Shown piece after piece: positions 1 to 12,300 of a DNA stretch of 64,000 nucleotides; the first letter of the stretch is position 1; every line of letters starts with the position of its first letter. Position numbers and translations under genes: made by a program. This DNA comes from Branchiostoma floridae (taxonomy: Eukaryota; Chordata; Leptocardii; Amphioxiformes; Branchiostomatidae), in contig NC_049989.1 of NCBI RefSeq assembly GCF_000003815.2, positions 22,967,737-23,031,736 on the forward strand, in the 5' to 3' direction. The notes beneath the pieces were generated by a model. The model made no database searches. It was not told the DNA's origin and was given only the letters and a program-made list of their open reading frames with translations.

Positions 1-164
1 AGTTACTGGACTTCTAAACTATTTTAGACTGCATTTTCTAGACTTTAAATTCTAAGTGAGGCATAGCCTGTAGATTTTTCTGCCTGGCCTGTTTTGGAAA
101 AGGAATACCACTTACAATAACAGCTGGTTTAAAGGTATAATAGTTTAGGGATATACATAATCCC

Positions 165-712
165 CTCCTACTTACATGCCCCTGCAGTAGTTTCTGTGTG
201 TTGTTACTGTAGTACTCACATGCCCCTGCAGTAGTTTCTGTGTGTTGTTACTGTAGTACTCACATGCCCCTGCAGTAGTTTCTGTGTGTTGTTACTGTTA
301 CTGTAGTACTTACATGCCCCTGCAGTAGTTTCTGTGTGTTGTTACTGTAGTACTTACATGCCCCTGCAGTAGTTTCTGTGTGTTGTTACTGTAGTACTTA
401 CATGCCCCTGCAGTAGTTTCTGTGTGTTGTTACTGTAGTACTTACATGCCCCTGCAGTAGTTTCTGTGTGTTGTTACTGTAGTACTTACATGCCCCTGCA
501 GTAGTTTCTGTGTGTTGTTACTGTAGTACTTACATGCCCCTGCAGTAGTTTCTGTGTGTTGTTACTGTAGTACTTACATGCCCCTGCAGTAGTTTCTGTG
601 TGTTGTTACTGTAGTACTTACATGCCCCTGCAGTAGTTTCTTTGTGTTGTTACTGTATATAGTACTCACATGCCCCTGCAGTAGTTTCTGTGTGTTGTTG
701 CTGTAGTCATAC
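165..712. repeat. 44-bp minisatellite built from the CFAP251 exon 5 / 5' splice-site junction, 12 copies
   Basis: The anchor CATGCCCCTGCAGTAG begins at 175, 219, 263, 313, 357, 401, 445, 489, 533, 577, 621 and 669. Spacing is 44 bp apart from one 50-bp and one 48-bp step. Read on the minus strand, each unit is the last ~36 nt of exon 5 (...AACTACTGCAGGGGCAT) followed by the donor GTGAGTAC or GTAAGTAC. Only the 669 copy is joined to the rest of the exon. The 44-bp unit is not a multiple of three, so chained use of units would break the reading frame. Confidence 0.95.
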
Positions 713-3700
713 AGCACCGCAGTGTGCGCACACGTGTACAGGACCAGTCTGCGCTGATCGTCTGTCATGTTGATGGCTGGAACTCGCTTGTTCAGACCAA
801 ACGACCAGACCATGTTCTAGGGGAAGTGAATAGTGTCATCAGGTTGGTACATCACTGAATAAAAAGACTCTTTCTTCATATAACCCTTGCTTTATTTTCA
901 TCAGGTTGGTGCATTGTATGTTCAACTGAATAAACAGACTTTTCTCACAACCCTTGCTTTACTTCCACCAACGGTTTGGTGACAATCAGTCAATATTGCA
1001 TATGATATCACAGTACATGTATATGATTATGACTTGTGTAAATACTTAATGTTTGTAACCGTAGCTGTAGAAGTGACACTTATTGCAGCTGCTGTACAAT
1101 GTCAACTGGACAGAATTGCCCTCTCTTTGTTCTTGACGACATTCAGAGTTAAAAGGACACCCAATGTGTGAGGGGAGTCCACCCTTAGTACATTTAACTA
1201 AAGTTAAAGAACCCAACATACTTAATATGTACATTATACATAAGACATATGTTAGAACATACCAATGCGTCGATGGGGATGGGCTCTTCCGAAGCTTCAG
1301 ACTTGCGAGAGACTGGAGTGTGTCTCCCCCCTACGGTGGGGGGTTTGGTATCTGCCACGCTCTGGTCGCCGGGGACAACAGGGCTGGCCTTTCCACTGGG
1401 AGGCTTCTGAGAGGGGAGGAAAAGAGTGAAAGAAAGAGAGATTCGTAAGTTCAAAAACTGTCATTAGTAGTAGTTTTGTTACGTTCCCTCTAGTGCAAAC
1501 TCTATTTCAGTGTCAAGTTTCATAATTCCACTGGATGCCTAATAATATTAAGACTGCCAAATTGAAGAAAACAAAAGCAAACAATTTTCAGATGGATCTA
1601 TGTATAAACACCTATATCCCCTATATAACCATTGCACACTTCAGATATCCAGATGTTTAAGACATTCTGAAGAAGGTGTTAAGACCATTCTTATAATGTG
1701 GCAGGCTTAGGGTACCCCATGAAATTATCTTATCTAAATCTTTATGGTTCAAATTTATGCAACGTTTGTTTCTGTTTTGTGTTATGTCCATATATCTTTT
1801 TCTGGTTCTAAATGTTTTCAATATCATTGGAAAAAAAATCAATATATCTCACCCCAGCACTCCCAGCCCGAGCACTCTTCTGTGAGGCTGCGCTGGACTT
1901 CCTGCTCCTCCCACTAGAGGGCCTCGCTGTGCCAGAACCAGGTCTGTCTTTACCAGCGCTTGGAGGTCGGTCCTTGCCGCTGGAGGGTCTTTCTTTTCCT
2001 GGGAAAGATGGTTTTCATTATCAAATCAATACAGTTTTATTCAAAACTGTATCAAGCAATCCTTTTCTGTCCATACAAAAAGGCTTTCAGCAAACCAAGA
2101 GAAAGGGTCTGCATGCCTTTTTCTGTAAGGCGTAGGCAGCTGATTTTGATTTCCCATAATTCGTAGGGAAAATGTCTTATTCCTGTAATTCCTAGCGAGG
2201 GGACCAAATTTTGCTTGATTGCCTTCCGTGATTTCAGTGTGATGTACACTGGGGGCTCTACTGAATTTAGCATAAAACGTTGTCGCGACCCCTCCATGCA
2301 GACCCTGATGAATTGAAAAAGATCTAAAAGTTGCTAATTCAGAATATAGTACATGCATGCAAAGTACCTTTTTTTCAGACCAATCTTCAAAAAGTGTTGG
2401 AACAAATGCACGTGTCTTATACACACGGATTCCAAATTTCAGGTATAATACATAACATAATAGACCAATTAGTTTCCTCGTGCAGCAACGCAACATAAGA
2501 ATAAATAAATAAAATCTTAAGAGTACAAAAACGTCAGGTAAGAATGACAGAATACCTGCACTGGTTGGCCGCTCTTTCCCTGCACTTGCCGTCCGTTCCT
2601 TCCCCGCACTGCCTTGACGACTGCCTGGTGCACTACCCTCCCTACTCCCAGCCCGTGGGGTACCCTGTTGGCTTCCCGTGGGGGTGGGGGGTTTGCTGCC
2701 CCTGGGGGTGGGGGGCTTGCTCCCCTTAGGTGTTCCAGGTTTGCTGCCCTGTGGAGTCCCAGGTTTGCTGCCAGTCGGGGTGGGAGGTTTGCTCCCCCTA
2801 GCAGATCCGGCCTGACTTGCAGGCTTGCTGCCCGCTGGGCTCTGTGGTTTCTCTTCTTCTGTCGCTCCTTCTTCCTGGGCTGCTTCTACTGTCGGTGCCT
2901 CTTTTGTTCCCTCGGTTTCTGTCGGTTCAGCCTCTGGTTTATCTTCCTCAGTCTTCTCTTCTGTTTTTTCAGCTCCTGTAATGAAGTCATGTAAATTACA
3001 CTCAACATCGCCACAAACAACGACAATGGTGCTATTATTGAAGTACAATCATTCATTGTAAAACACATATCCAATGTTTAAATGAAGCATAGTACTATTT
3101 GTAGTATACAGTAGAGTAGATTAATTCCTCAAGCTACCAACATCCTGCACACTGCAGTCGTCCCTCAAAAAGACATCTGGAGCCGCATAGTTCAAGTTTT
3201 GAACTTTTATATTCAGCCTGTCGGCCATGGTACTATTTGTAGTTAGGGCTAATGATAGGACTCCCCCTCCCCCATAGTGAGAAAATATGCACGAACGGTG
3301 GCGATGATCCTGTCAATAGGATGACCTATTCAATTAAGTCAAAGAAAATCTGAGAATGATCTTTTACTTAGGCATTCTTCAACAATTTACACTTGTCAGC
3401 AGTACTGCATGACTATCTAATACATCAGTATTTGATAAGCTACTTTGTAATATGGACTTGTGGGGCACAAGAATTGGCAAATGTCAAGAAGTTGTTAGGA
3501 ACTTTTTTCACAAAAACAGTAAATTATTTCTTCAACAATATTTCCGCCCCCCTCCCCACACGGGCCCTTATATATACCCACCTTCTGCCGCCTCTGTAGG
3601 TCCCCGGTCTCCTGTCTCGGGGGCCTCGGGCTCGGGCTGTCCCTCGGCGTCGGCTGGAGGAGCCTCGGTCTCGGCGCCCTCGGGCCCAGCCGTCTGGGTC

Positions 3701-3747
3701 GCCTCTATCTTCTCCTCGGCCGGAACCGAACTTTCTTCGTCCGCCAT
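670..3747 (-). CDS. CFAP251: CFAP251/WDR66-like ciliary WD40 protein, N-terminal part (5 exons, runs off left edge)
   Basis: Exons on the minus strand: 3747-3582, 2975-2556, 1998-1853, 1406-1263 and 816-670. They sum to 1023 nt (341 codons) with consistent phases and GT/AG junctions. The start is the ATG in AAGATGGCGG (strong Kozak context) at 3747; an in-frame ATG lies 24 bases upstream. Residues 1-195 are low complexity: Glu/Ala/Pro-rich, then Gly-Ser-Lys-Pro-x-Thr-Pro repeats and basic GKxRPxS repeats. Exon 5 encodes MVWSFGLNKRVPAI...LVLYTCAHTAVLYDY...LLQGH, which resembles the first blade of the WDR66/CFAP251 propeller, a protein of the calmodulin- and spoke-associated complex at the base of ciliary radial spokes (family knowledge). 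An acidic N-terminus also fits that family. The rest of the propeller is outside the window. It could be another cilia WD40 protein. The 3' end of exon 5 and its donor have been amplified into a 12-copy minisatellite. Confidence 0.72.
836..975. repeat. Two-copy tandem repeat (~65-70 bp) in CFAP251 intron 4
   Basis: TCATCAGGTTGGTGCAT-like sequence, then CTGAATAAA(A/C)AGAC, then AACCCTTGCTTTA, occurs twice in a row with small differences. It lies just upstream (minus-strand sense) of exon 5. No coding role is seen. Confidence 0.6.
3105..3265. repeat. Dispersed repeat copy, shared with 11700-11880
   Basis: The string CACTGCAGTC(G/A)TCCCTCA, followed by AAGACATCTGGAGCC(G/A)CATAGTTC, occurs here in CFAP251 intron 1 and again at about 11755-11800 in YDJC intron 2. 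Related flanking sequence follows both copies (AACTTTT..., GGC(C/T)ATGGT). This indicates an interspersed element. No terminal structure was worked out. Confidence 0.6.
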
Positions 3748-4128
3748 CTTGGATTTCAAATCTGAGCGCATAACAAAAACAAATCACGATTTATCAGAAA
3801 TTTGTCAAATAACAAGCCCTTTTGATGGCCCAAAATTAAAGGTAAGGTCTTAAAATTTTACGTTAATGTGATAATTACCCAATTTCTGGTGAAATCTCCG
3901 GGAAAACAAACTTTAACTCGCCCGCTTCCCAGTCGTCAAGGAAACTGTTTACCTGTCGTTATCGCCGAACCAGCCTGGTTTGCGGCAGTAGTAGATTCAC
4001 CTTTGACCTGTGTTGAATTTTACGACAGTTCTGGAAAACATCATCATCACCGATTTCGCTTTGTTTTTCGAGCTGAAATTAATGAAGTTTTAGTTATAAT
4101 TTCTAGCACAAGTTTCTTTTCAAGAAAC
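3748..4128. promoter_or_regulatory. Putative bidirectional promoter between CFAP251 and PIGL
   Basis: The CFAP251 start codon (minus) and the PIGL start codon (plus) are head to head with 381 bp between them. That space must hold both 5' UTRs and promoters unless distant leader exons exist. No TATA box stands out. The sequence is AT-rich with a short GC-richer stretch near 3890-3970. Confidence 0.5.
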
Positions 4129-7100
4129 ATGGTTGTGCTAGTGATTGTTGTGTGCGTCCTTTCGTGTGCTGTAGTGCTTCATCTCTTCCTGTGGCTCCAC
4201 CGACCCCTCCTGAACTTCGCCTCGGCGGCCCACCGCGCGGGGCGCCGAGCCCGGGTGCTGGTGGTCACGGCGCACCCCGATGACGAGTGTATGTTCTTCG
4301 CGCCGACCCTGCTGGAGACACTGCGGCTGGGACATCAGGTCTTCCTGCTGTGTCTGTCAACAGGTTACAAATCAGATTGGTACTTCATCCTAAGGCAGGG
4401 AAATGTTTGTGGTCTGTCCCTCTCCCCTTCTCTCTCTCTCTCCCCCCTCTCTCTACTCTCTCCCCTCTCTGTACTCTCTCCCCCTCACTGACTGACTCTC
4501 CCCCCCCCCCCTCTCGAGCTCTCTCCCCCTCCCCGACTCCCTTTCTCCTCCCCCTCTACTCTCCCCGTCCCTCCCTTTCTCCCCTCTCTCTCCCCCCTCT
4601 CTCTACTCTCTACCCCTCCCTTTCCCCTCTCTCCCTCTCTCTCCCCCTCCCTGGCTGCCTTTCAACCCTCCCTTTCTACCCTCTCTCTCCCAGCTCTCTC
4701 TACTCTCCCCCTCCCTGACTCCTTTTCTCCCATCCCTCTCCCCTCTCTTTCTCCCCCCTCTCTCTCTCCCTCCCTCCCTCCCTGACCTCCTCAATCTCAT
4801 TCTCTCAGAAATTGCACAGGTCACAAATGAAGCTGTCTCAGTGTCTGTTAACAACTCAAGTGACTTGAAAATAATTACAGTATGCATAGACAGATGGCCG
4901 GCTATTAAACGTTATATATACTATGTACCATCAAAAGGTGGTCACAATGACATGGGTCACAGGTCCTTTAATGATACACAATGGCCATTTGGATAATATA
5001 CAGAGGTGTCACTAATAAAGGTTTGGTTATGAGATAAACAGTGATGTGAAAAAGATTACCACAGGGATTTAAAGTCACATTCAATGTATATCAAATGGGA
5101 TTCTTTCGTTGCTAGGTAACTTTGAGAAGAAGGGCGCCACCCGGCGACGTGAACTGTTGGAGAGTGCAGCAGTCCTGGGGATCCCAGCTGACAATGTCAC
5201 TGTTGTGGACAATCCGTAAGTCAGTCCTGCTGTGTCCACACAGTCCAGGCTATCGACAGGAAGATGCTCTTGACATGATCCTCCTGTCAATAAGATTTCA
5301 TTTATACTCTGGATGTAAGAATTCTTCCTGTCAATAGTCTTGGCAATATACTTGCTGTTCACTACATAGATACAGTACATATTAGGTACATTATCACTAA
5401 GTACTGTATACATTTGTACGCACTACTTAGTGACATATTCTCACCAGATGACTCTAGTAGGGGTTAGATGTGTAGAGGTTATGTTTTAATTATGACTTCC
5501 ATCTTTAAGTTTAAGGAAAATTAAGGTTGTGCAGCCAGGTTGTCTTTAATTGGTGCGACTGGATTTGATGGAAGTTACCTGCTAAGCTAATGTGAAAGTA
5601 TTTGGGGTATTTCATGTATGTTACAAGATTCCTTTTTTTAGAAATAAATATACTAACTTGTTACTAATATACGCATTAAGAAAAATTATCTCAACTTTGT
5701 TTCAGTGATCTTCCTGATGACATCAGCACAGCCTGGGACACCAAACTGGTCGCAGAGAAGATTTTGGAGCATGTCATCGACACATCTGCAAATGTGGTAA
5801 TGTTTTTTTTACTTCGTCTGTCTCTGCCTTAGAAGCTGGTGCATTTCAAGTGTTAAAAAGGTGGTAGAACCAGCTAGATAGTACAGAGTTTTTGAATTTG
5901 AAGTTGAAGGCTCTGAACTCCCGCCCCCTCCTCCTGCAGGTCATAACCTTTGACCAGTATGGGGTCAGCGGTCACAAGAACCACAGCAGCCTGTTCCATG
6001 GGGTCAACAACCTGATGAAGAGGGGACACATGCCTGACAGTATGCTTCATTCCATTATTTATGTTTGGTTTGTTGAATTTCATATTCTAAAGATATTTTG
6101 TGTATAGATGATAATGATATACTTTATTTATATATATTCATTCATTCGTCCCATAGCCATTTATTTATATGATTGCTCTAAATCCAAAGTATCTTTAGAT
6201 CATACAATCTGTAGTTGGTACAAAATAACTGTTAATAATGGCAAAGAGACACACTATTTTGTTGCTTTAGTTTTGCCTTAACTAATGACATAGTTAAGAC
6301 TTACTATACCTCATCAACAATTCATGTTTCTAAACTCCTCTTTTAGAACAAAGTGGATATTTATTCTGAACATTTCTTTGTCATTACCAGATGTACTGGT
6401 CTATGTTCTTGAGAGTGTGAACCTCATGAGAAAGTACACCTCAGTCCTAGACGTCCTACCCAGCATCCTCAGCTCTGCTAATACCCTGTTCCTGTCTGGA
6501 TACCCAGCAATACTGAAGGCTCAGGTAATGTATATGGTAGTTCTCAGAAATTTAATTTCATGTACTATTTCTCTGCAACAGTCAGAAACAAGCCTAATAT
6601 GTGTAGGCTAATGGAAAGCTTTGTAGCATTCACTTGACCAATCAGCACCAAGGCTAGCACCAGTTGGCCAATAGAAATCTACAGGTGGCATTTACTCAAC
6701 CAATCAGCACCAAGGCTAGCACCGATAGGCCAATGGAAAGTTAGGTAGCATCCAATCCACCAATCAGCACCAAGGCTGGCACCTGTAGGCCAATGGAAAG
6801 CTAAGTAGCATCCAATCCACCAATCAGTACCAAGGCTAGCACCTGGCTGTAGGTCAATGGAAGGCATGGTAGCATCCATTCAACCAACCAGCACCAAGGA
6901 CAGCACCTGTAGGCCAATGTAAAGCTGGGTAGTATCTAATCCTCCAATCAGCACCAAGGCTAGCATCTATTGACCAATAAGAAGCTATGTTGCATACAGT
7001 GAGACATTCAGCACCAATGCCAGTATACAAAGGCCAATGGAAATCTAGGTAGCACCCAATCAACATCAAGGGTAGCAACTGTAAGCCAATAAAAAGCTAG

Positions 7101-7359
7101 GTAGTATCCAATCAACCAATCAGTATCAGATTTGACAGCCCCAAGACTGTCATCAAAGAATCAAGTTATAGATTTTTGTGACCTTATCATAGTTGTATGA
7201 AAGTATGGTTGCTCTTCATACCAATGTACTGACAAGTCTCCCTTCTCCCCACAGCGTGCGATGTGCACCCACAGGTCACAGCTCGTCTGGTTTCGATGGC
7301 TGTACATTGCCTTCTCAAGATACATGGTCATCAACACACTCAGGCCGCTGGGCAGATAG
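4129..7359 (+). CDS. PIGL: PIGL, N-acetylglucosaminyl-phosphatidylinositol de-N-acetylase (complete, 6 exons)
   Basis: Exons 4129-4363, 5116-5215, 5706-5796, 5940-6039, 6391-6524 and 7255-7359 sum to 765 nt, or 254 aa plus a TAG stop. The human protein is about 252 aa. PIGL removes the acetyl group from GlcNAc-PI on the cytosolic face of the ER, the second step of GPI-anchor synthesis. Visible marks are a hydrophobic N-terminal anchor at residues 1-24, the metal-binding/catalytic AHPDDE motif at 48-53, and the second His cluster GHKNH at 153-157. The C-terminal region ([11 protein letters not shown]..., then [13 protein letters not shown]) is typical of animal PIGL. All splice phases agree. 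Intron 1 contains a pyrimidine-rich tract and intron 5 a 60-bp CCAAT-containing minisatellite. PIGS, another GPI gene, lies about 7 kb downstream. Confidence 0.96.
4410..4795. repeat. CT-rich low-complexity tract in PIGL intron 1
   Basis: About 385 bp of almost pure pyrimidine (CCCTCTCTCT, ACTCTCTCCCC, CCTGACT variants). Long open frames here on both strands are composition artefacts. Confidence 0.9.
6605..7132. repeat. ~60-bp minisatellite in PIGL intron 5, about 9 units
   Basis: The landmark ATCAGCACCAAGGCTAGCAC recurs near 6641, 6703, 6763, 6823, 6888, 6948 and 7008, then in decayed form near 7061 and 7119. Each unit carries GGCCAATGGAAAGC and (A/T)CCAATCAGCACC, so CCAAT-box-like motifs are repeated 15 or more times. 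The array ends about 120 bp before exon 6. Confidence 0.88.
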
Positions 7360-9372
7360 CACCGGTCCAAACTGGTTTTAACCAGTCCTCTTAACTGTGC
7401 TTTGCCTAGATCCTAAAAGCTCATGGTCATCAGCTACCTCAGGCCTTTGGTCAAATAGTACCAGTCCAAACAAGTTTCAACCAGATAAAGCTAGTTCTCT
7501 AGGTTTGTACACTGCATCAACCCCAGGCATTGGGTCAAATGGCACCAGTCCAAACTGGTTTCAACCAGATTAAACTGGTTCTGCTGGGTGTATATTGCTC
7601 AAGGTACATTGTTATCAACAGCCACAGACCTCAACCTTAGATAGTACCAGTTCAACTGGTTTTACCAGATTTTACTGGTTTCAGCCAGACTGTACCAGTT
7701 CAAAACAGTTTTGAGTGGACTCAACTGTTTCTAGCATAAACCCTACAGATACCCAGAGAGACATTTGACAAGGTAAAAGAAGACATTGACACTTGCTTGT
7801 CTATGAATTATAGATCTCTTTGATGTAGTATTGAATAAAATAATCATATCAAGGAGTTTCAAATTCATTGCTTATGTTGAGACCAAAAGATGTATGGATC
7901 ATGCACTAAACACAACAGTTACTGTCATGAATAGCTACCAGTATGTGTAGTAAAATAACCAAACCCGAGATTTGTCTACTACTTGCATGTATAACAAGGA
8001 AATGATTTAGCATGGCCTAATTGAATTTTTCATGCAACACAAAACATGAATTACAATACAAAGTCAACATCATGCATGTGTATGTTACCATTACACAACA
8101 AATGTGATGTTTGTAAAACAAATTTTCAAAATATGCCATTGTTGTGTTTCTTTTCATAATTGTTGTCAATTCCGTCGCATACTCTGATTAAACCTTGTTG
8201 GAAGATCTTTTGAATATAATATCGTGATCATGATCTCAGTTTAATAGCCTACACTTCGCAGAGAAGGTTAAAACTATTTGGTGATGTTTTCTGCTTCACA
8301 ATAACATTGACACCTTATTATCTAGGCAACAAACTGCATCATTGACACTAATCTCACTGGATTTAAAATCCAAACGTTGCAAATCTCAAAAATGCAATGA
8401 TAGGACACTAACATGATAAATAATAATTGTTTTTCTTAAAAGTCAGAAAATAACTGTACAGTATCTTTTAATCCTTACAGCAATTGTACATGTAATTAAG
8501 CTTAAAACCCTTTCTTTAAAAACTACCAATTTTGAAAGTAAAATTGACACTGGTAAAATGGCTCAGTTAAGCCAATGTATCTAGTAGACTGAGTATGTAA
8601 TAATATAGTTACTGTAATGGTATGTTTGTATTTGTCTCCACAACTGTGTGTTTAAAGACTAGGTCTGACATGCCAACAGTCTTCAGATCCTAAAATATAA
8701 ACTTCTGTTTTAAAATTCTCTTCGAATGTTGTAAAGACTGTTATACAATCATATAATTGTAGTAAAACATCGCTGAAGTAGCTTTAGATATCTCAATAAG
8801 CAAAAATCTAAGAAAATATTAAAAATACTGACTCTGTCCATCACTGTGTTACAGGAAAATACATGTAAAAATACTTTTGAATTTACTTAGTATATATAGA
8901 ATTTAGTACTGTGCACATCCATTGCATATAGAATACAATATCTTTATAAAATTAGAAAGTTGACCCTTTACAGAGTAACATTTTCTCAGGCAATTTGGCA
9001 ATGATTTGTTGATTCTCGGATTCTAAAAAATATTTCTGAATTAGTATCACCATAAAAACAGGGTCTGACAGAAAAGTCTGCATGTACCTTCAAGTTGGTA
9101 CGCAGAGTTTCTGCTGTGAATACAAGCATATTCAAGTTTTCCTCAAACTCCTCCGTTTTCAATACTTCTTTGCTAAAATATTGCTGTAAAATGCCCAGGA
9201 ATCAACCATTTACATTGGCATTGCATTTTGCCTCAGTTTCTGTGAACAGTCTGATGTTAAAGGTTGAATGTAGTACTAATGTTATGCATGTATGAATTAA
9301 TGTGTGGGTCACAACACAAGCAGTCACTGCCTGTCACCTACTTCTATTGTATTGTCTACAATCTAAATAAAG
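7360..9372. other. Convergent intergenic / 3' UTR space between PIGL and YDJC
   Basis: About 2 kb of AT-rich sequence between the PIGL stop and the YDJC stop (minus). The first ~350 bp contain decayed repeats of CCAGTCCAAACTGGTTT and CAACCAGAT. An AATAAA on the plus strand at 7834-7839 is a plausible PIGL poly(A) signal. A second, at 9366-9371, lies right beside the YDJC stop codon. No open reading frame of note is seen. Confidence 0.6.
7834..7839 (+). terminator. PIGL: Candidate PIGL polyadenylation signal AATAAA
   Basis: Canonical hexamer 475 bp after the PIGL stop codon. It is the first canonical hexamer noticed downstream, and no transcript data are available. Confidence 0.4.
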
Positions 9373-12300
9373 TCAAAGGTCAGCAAAAGAACATAATTCG
9401 ATCCCTTCTTCCTTGTAAAACTTCTTGAGTCGTCCGTCCCCGAGAACGGTCATCTCGTGCCGGCGGTCATGTGACAGGGAGAAGTCATCGGGGCCCTGGC
9501 CACACCCGCCGCATCCCAGCATGCTCGGGTACCCAGGATGCACCATTACCTCACAGGTCACATGATTGGTGGGTGACCTGTCTGCTGATTGGTAGGCTGC
9601 TTGTAGCGAGTCGCAGAGATGCTGGACGGACATGTCTGCACCCATGGTGGCCAGGCCTACAAATGAATCAGTTAATCTGTAACACAAGGTAAAAACATGA
9701 AAATTCATCAAGTTCTAAATCAAATATTTTTCTAACAGTAAGGCCACACTGACTTAATTTTATGGATGACGTCCTCTGGATACCCCAAAACTAATGTGTG
9801 TGGGCAAAAAAGAAAAATTCAGCAAAAAATGCTGCTAAACCACAGGACTTTTTGTAACATCCAGCTGATGTTGTGTCATAAATATAGACTACACTTAAAA
9901 CAGTCACATGACTAGGATATTTGTAGTTATCTTGGTTCTTTGATATCACTTTATTCAGGTTTACATTGTATCTATTGAGGATGCTGGATGGAGCAAAAAG
10001 CAAAATGTAAGAAGCCCAGTCTCCACAAAAACTATAGTGGGGCTAGTCCCAGCCTGTCGAAGCCCAGCCAGACCATTAGAATGAAATCACACACACACAA
10101 ACACACACACACAAACACACACACATACACACACACACACACATACACACATTCACACAAACACACACACACACACACACATTCACACAAACACACACAC
10201 ATTCACACAAACACACACACATACACACAAACATGCCAAAAACAACCCTCCACAAAGAGAAAGAAACAGCCACTGACCTGAGTCCCTGCTGTAAGAAGAC
10301 TTGCCGTGCCTCTCGACAGTCGTCTTCTACCTCCTTAAAGAAGTCCTGCTGTGCCTCGCTGACCCAGTCACAGGTCGGGAGGTCGGTCTGTACGGGTAGC
10401 CGCACCCACCTGACACCTGCTGCAGCTGCCGCAGCTGCAAAAGCATCACGAACACCTGGGAGGGGACAGATGATCGCTTAGAGTAAAGAGACAGCTACAA
10501 TTTAGTAAAAGATAAACTCACCAGGGTTACTGTAAATGCAGAAATGCGGTTTTCACTGTGGCCACTTCACCACAAACTTCCACAAACATTTTTCCATTAT
10601 AGTATTAGACTACAGACTATGACAATACTTAAGCATGCAATCAAACTTAAAACAACCAATCTTCATTTGTCCGCTACTGCAAAAGAAAATACCCCCGAAC
10701 TTAAATGCATTGACAGTATTCTCCAAGCAGAGGTTGGTCTCAGAGATAGTAGTAGAAGGGGAGCGAGCCGGTAAAAATCCAGACCACTACTATCTCTGGG
10801 ACCCAACCTCTGCTTGGAGACTAAACTGGGGTAACTGTTCCAATCATGGTTTAGACTGGATTTATCCCTCTGAGCCAGGGTGTCAGAAAGAGTTGGACAC
10901 AACAGGTACCAATGCACAGCTTCTCATGAATAAAAAAAGGTTCATACATTCAAGCAAACAACGTGTATTCAACTTCAGTCCCATAAATCCAGCCTGATTT
11001 TATTTTGCGCCCGTAAGGGCCAATGGCAGGAAATCTAAACAATTACCAGTAGGTTAAGGACAAGTGGTAGCATGGTTCCATCCCAATTGTAGCTATTCTG
11101 TACTCACTCTGGTCTCAATTTGCTAATCTCCAAGCAGATCCTACATGGCATAAGAGAATATCAAAAGCTGGCAAAGGAGTGTAGTTGGCATAGGAGTGTG
11201 CATTGCACACCCCATGCCCACCACATACCCACTGCTGGGAGAATAAGTCTAAAGAAGTAAGAGTTTGCTTTATAGGAAGGGCCAAAACCCACCTGGCAGT
11301 ACATGGACATGGTTGTGTCCGTCTATGTGTGTAGGCAGTTTCCCTAACTGGTCCACAAACCATCTCAGCTGGGCTTCTATTTCATCACGGACCTGGGGAC
11401 ACAGATCAGAAATGATAAATTTATTCAATCTCGAGTCCTTTTAGAGATTAAGCATATTTTCTAGCAGCTTCTATATGGACTTATTATCAACTTGCGATCT
11501 AACGGTAACAGAGGCGAAAACGTCTATATATTTTCTTGCAGCTTCTATATGGCTTAACGCTTGTAACCCAACAGCAAACAAATTCCCATTTCTGGCAATG
11601 TAAAACTATAAATAATACCTCCTTCCCGGGTTGACAGTTTAAGGAGGAAAACTTGGTATATGTATGTTAGAGGCTATCATTGAAGAGAAGGTGTATAGAC
11701 ATATAGTAGAGTGCAGTGTAGTGCAGTGCAGTTAGCTGAGATTCCTCAGCTAACTGCACTGCAGTCATCCCTCAGTAAGACATCTGGAGCCACATAGTTC
11801 CAGTTAAGAACTTTTGCCTACTGTGGCTATGGTGCTATAGATGTTTTTTAGCTAAGGAATGACCCTACTGTACATTACATTGTTAAGGAGATGTAATTCT
11901 GCAGCTGTAAGTTGATATCCAGACCTCTGTAGCGTCCAGTCCCCCGCTGTACGCTGCCTTCCTCACGCCCAGCTTCCCATGGAACCAGCCGTCACCGTCC
12001 ACCAGGCTGGAGCCCTCCCGCAGGCGGTTGCAGACCGGTCGCCCCTCCGTCAGGTTCAAGTGCAGACCCAGGGGGATGGAGTGGAGCGTGGCAAGCTTAA
12101 CGGCATCCTGGGTTGGAAAGAAAAAAGAAAGTTATCTCAGGTCTGTAAAAAAAAAAAGTTAAAGTTTGCCCATGCATCTACGGATGCGTAGGGTGGTGCC
12201 CATCTCCACTTCGAAGCCCTTGGACCACACATTTGTGCAAGTCACTACAGCAGGGGGCTGGTCCGCTGGTAGTGATGTGTGTTTAACTTCAATACTCTTC

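Noticed and set aside
165-712. CRISPR-like direct repeat array
   Set aside because: Units are contiguous with no unique spacers, and the unit is an exon/intron junction of a eukaryotic gene.
4287-4887. Ser/Pro/Leu-rich and Arg/Gly-rich ORFs on both strands
   Set aside because: Artefacts of the CT-rich tract in PIGL intron 1.
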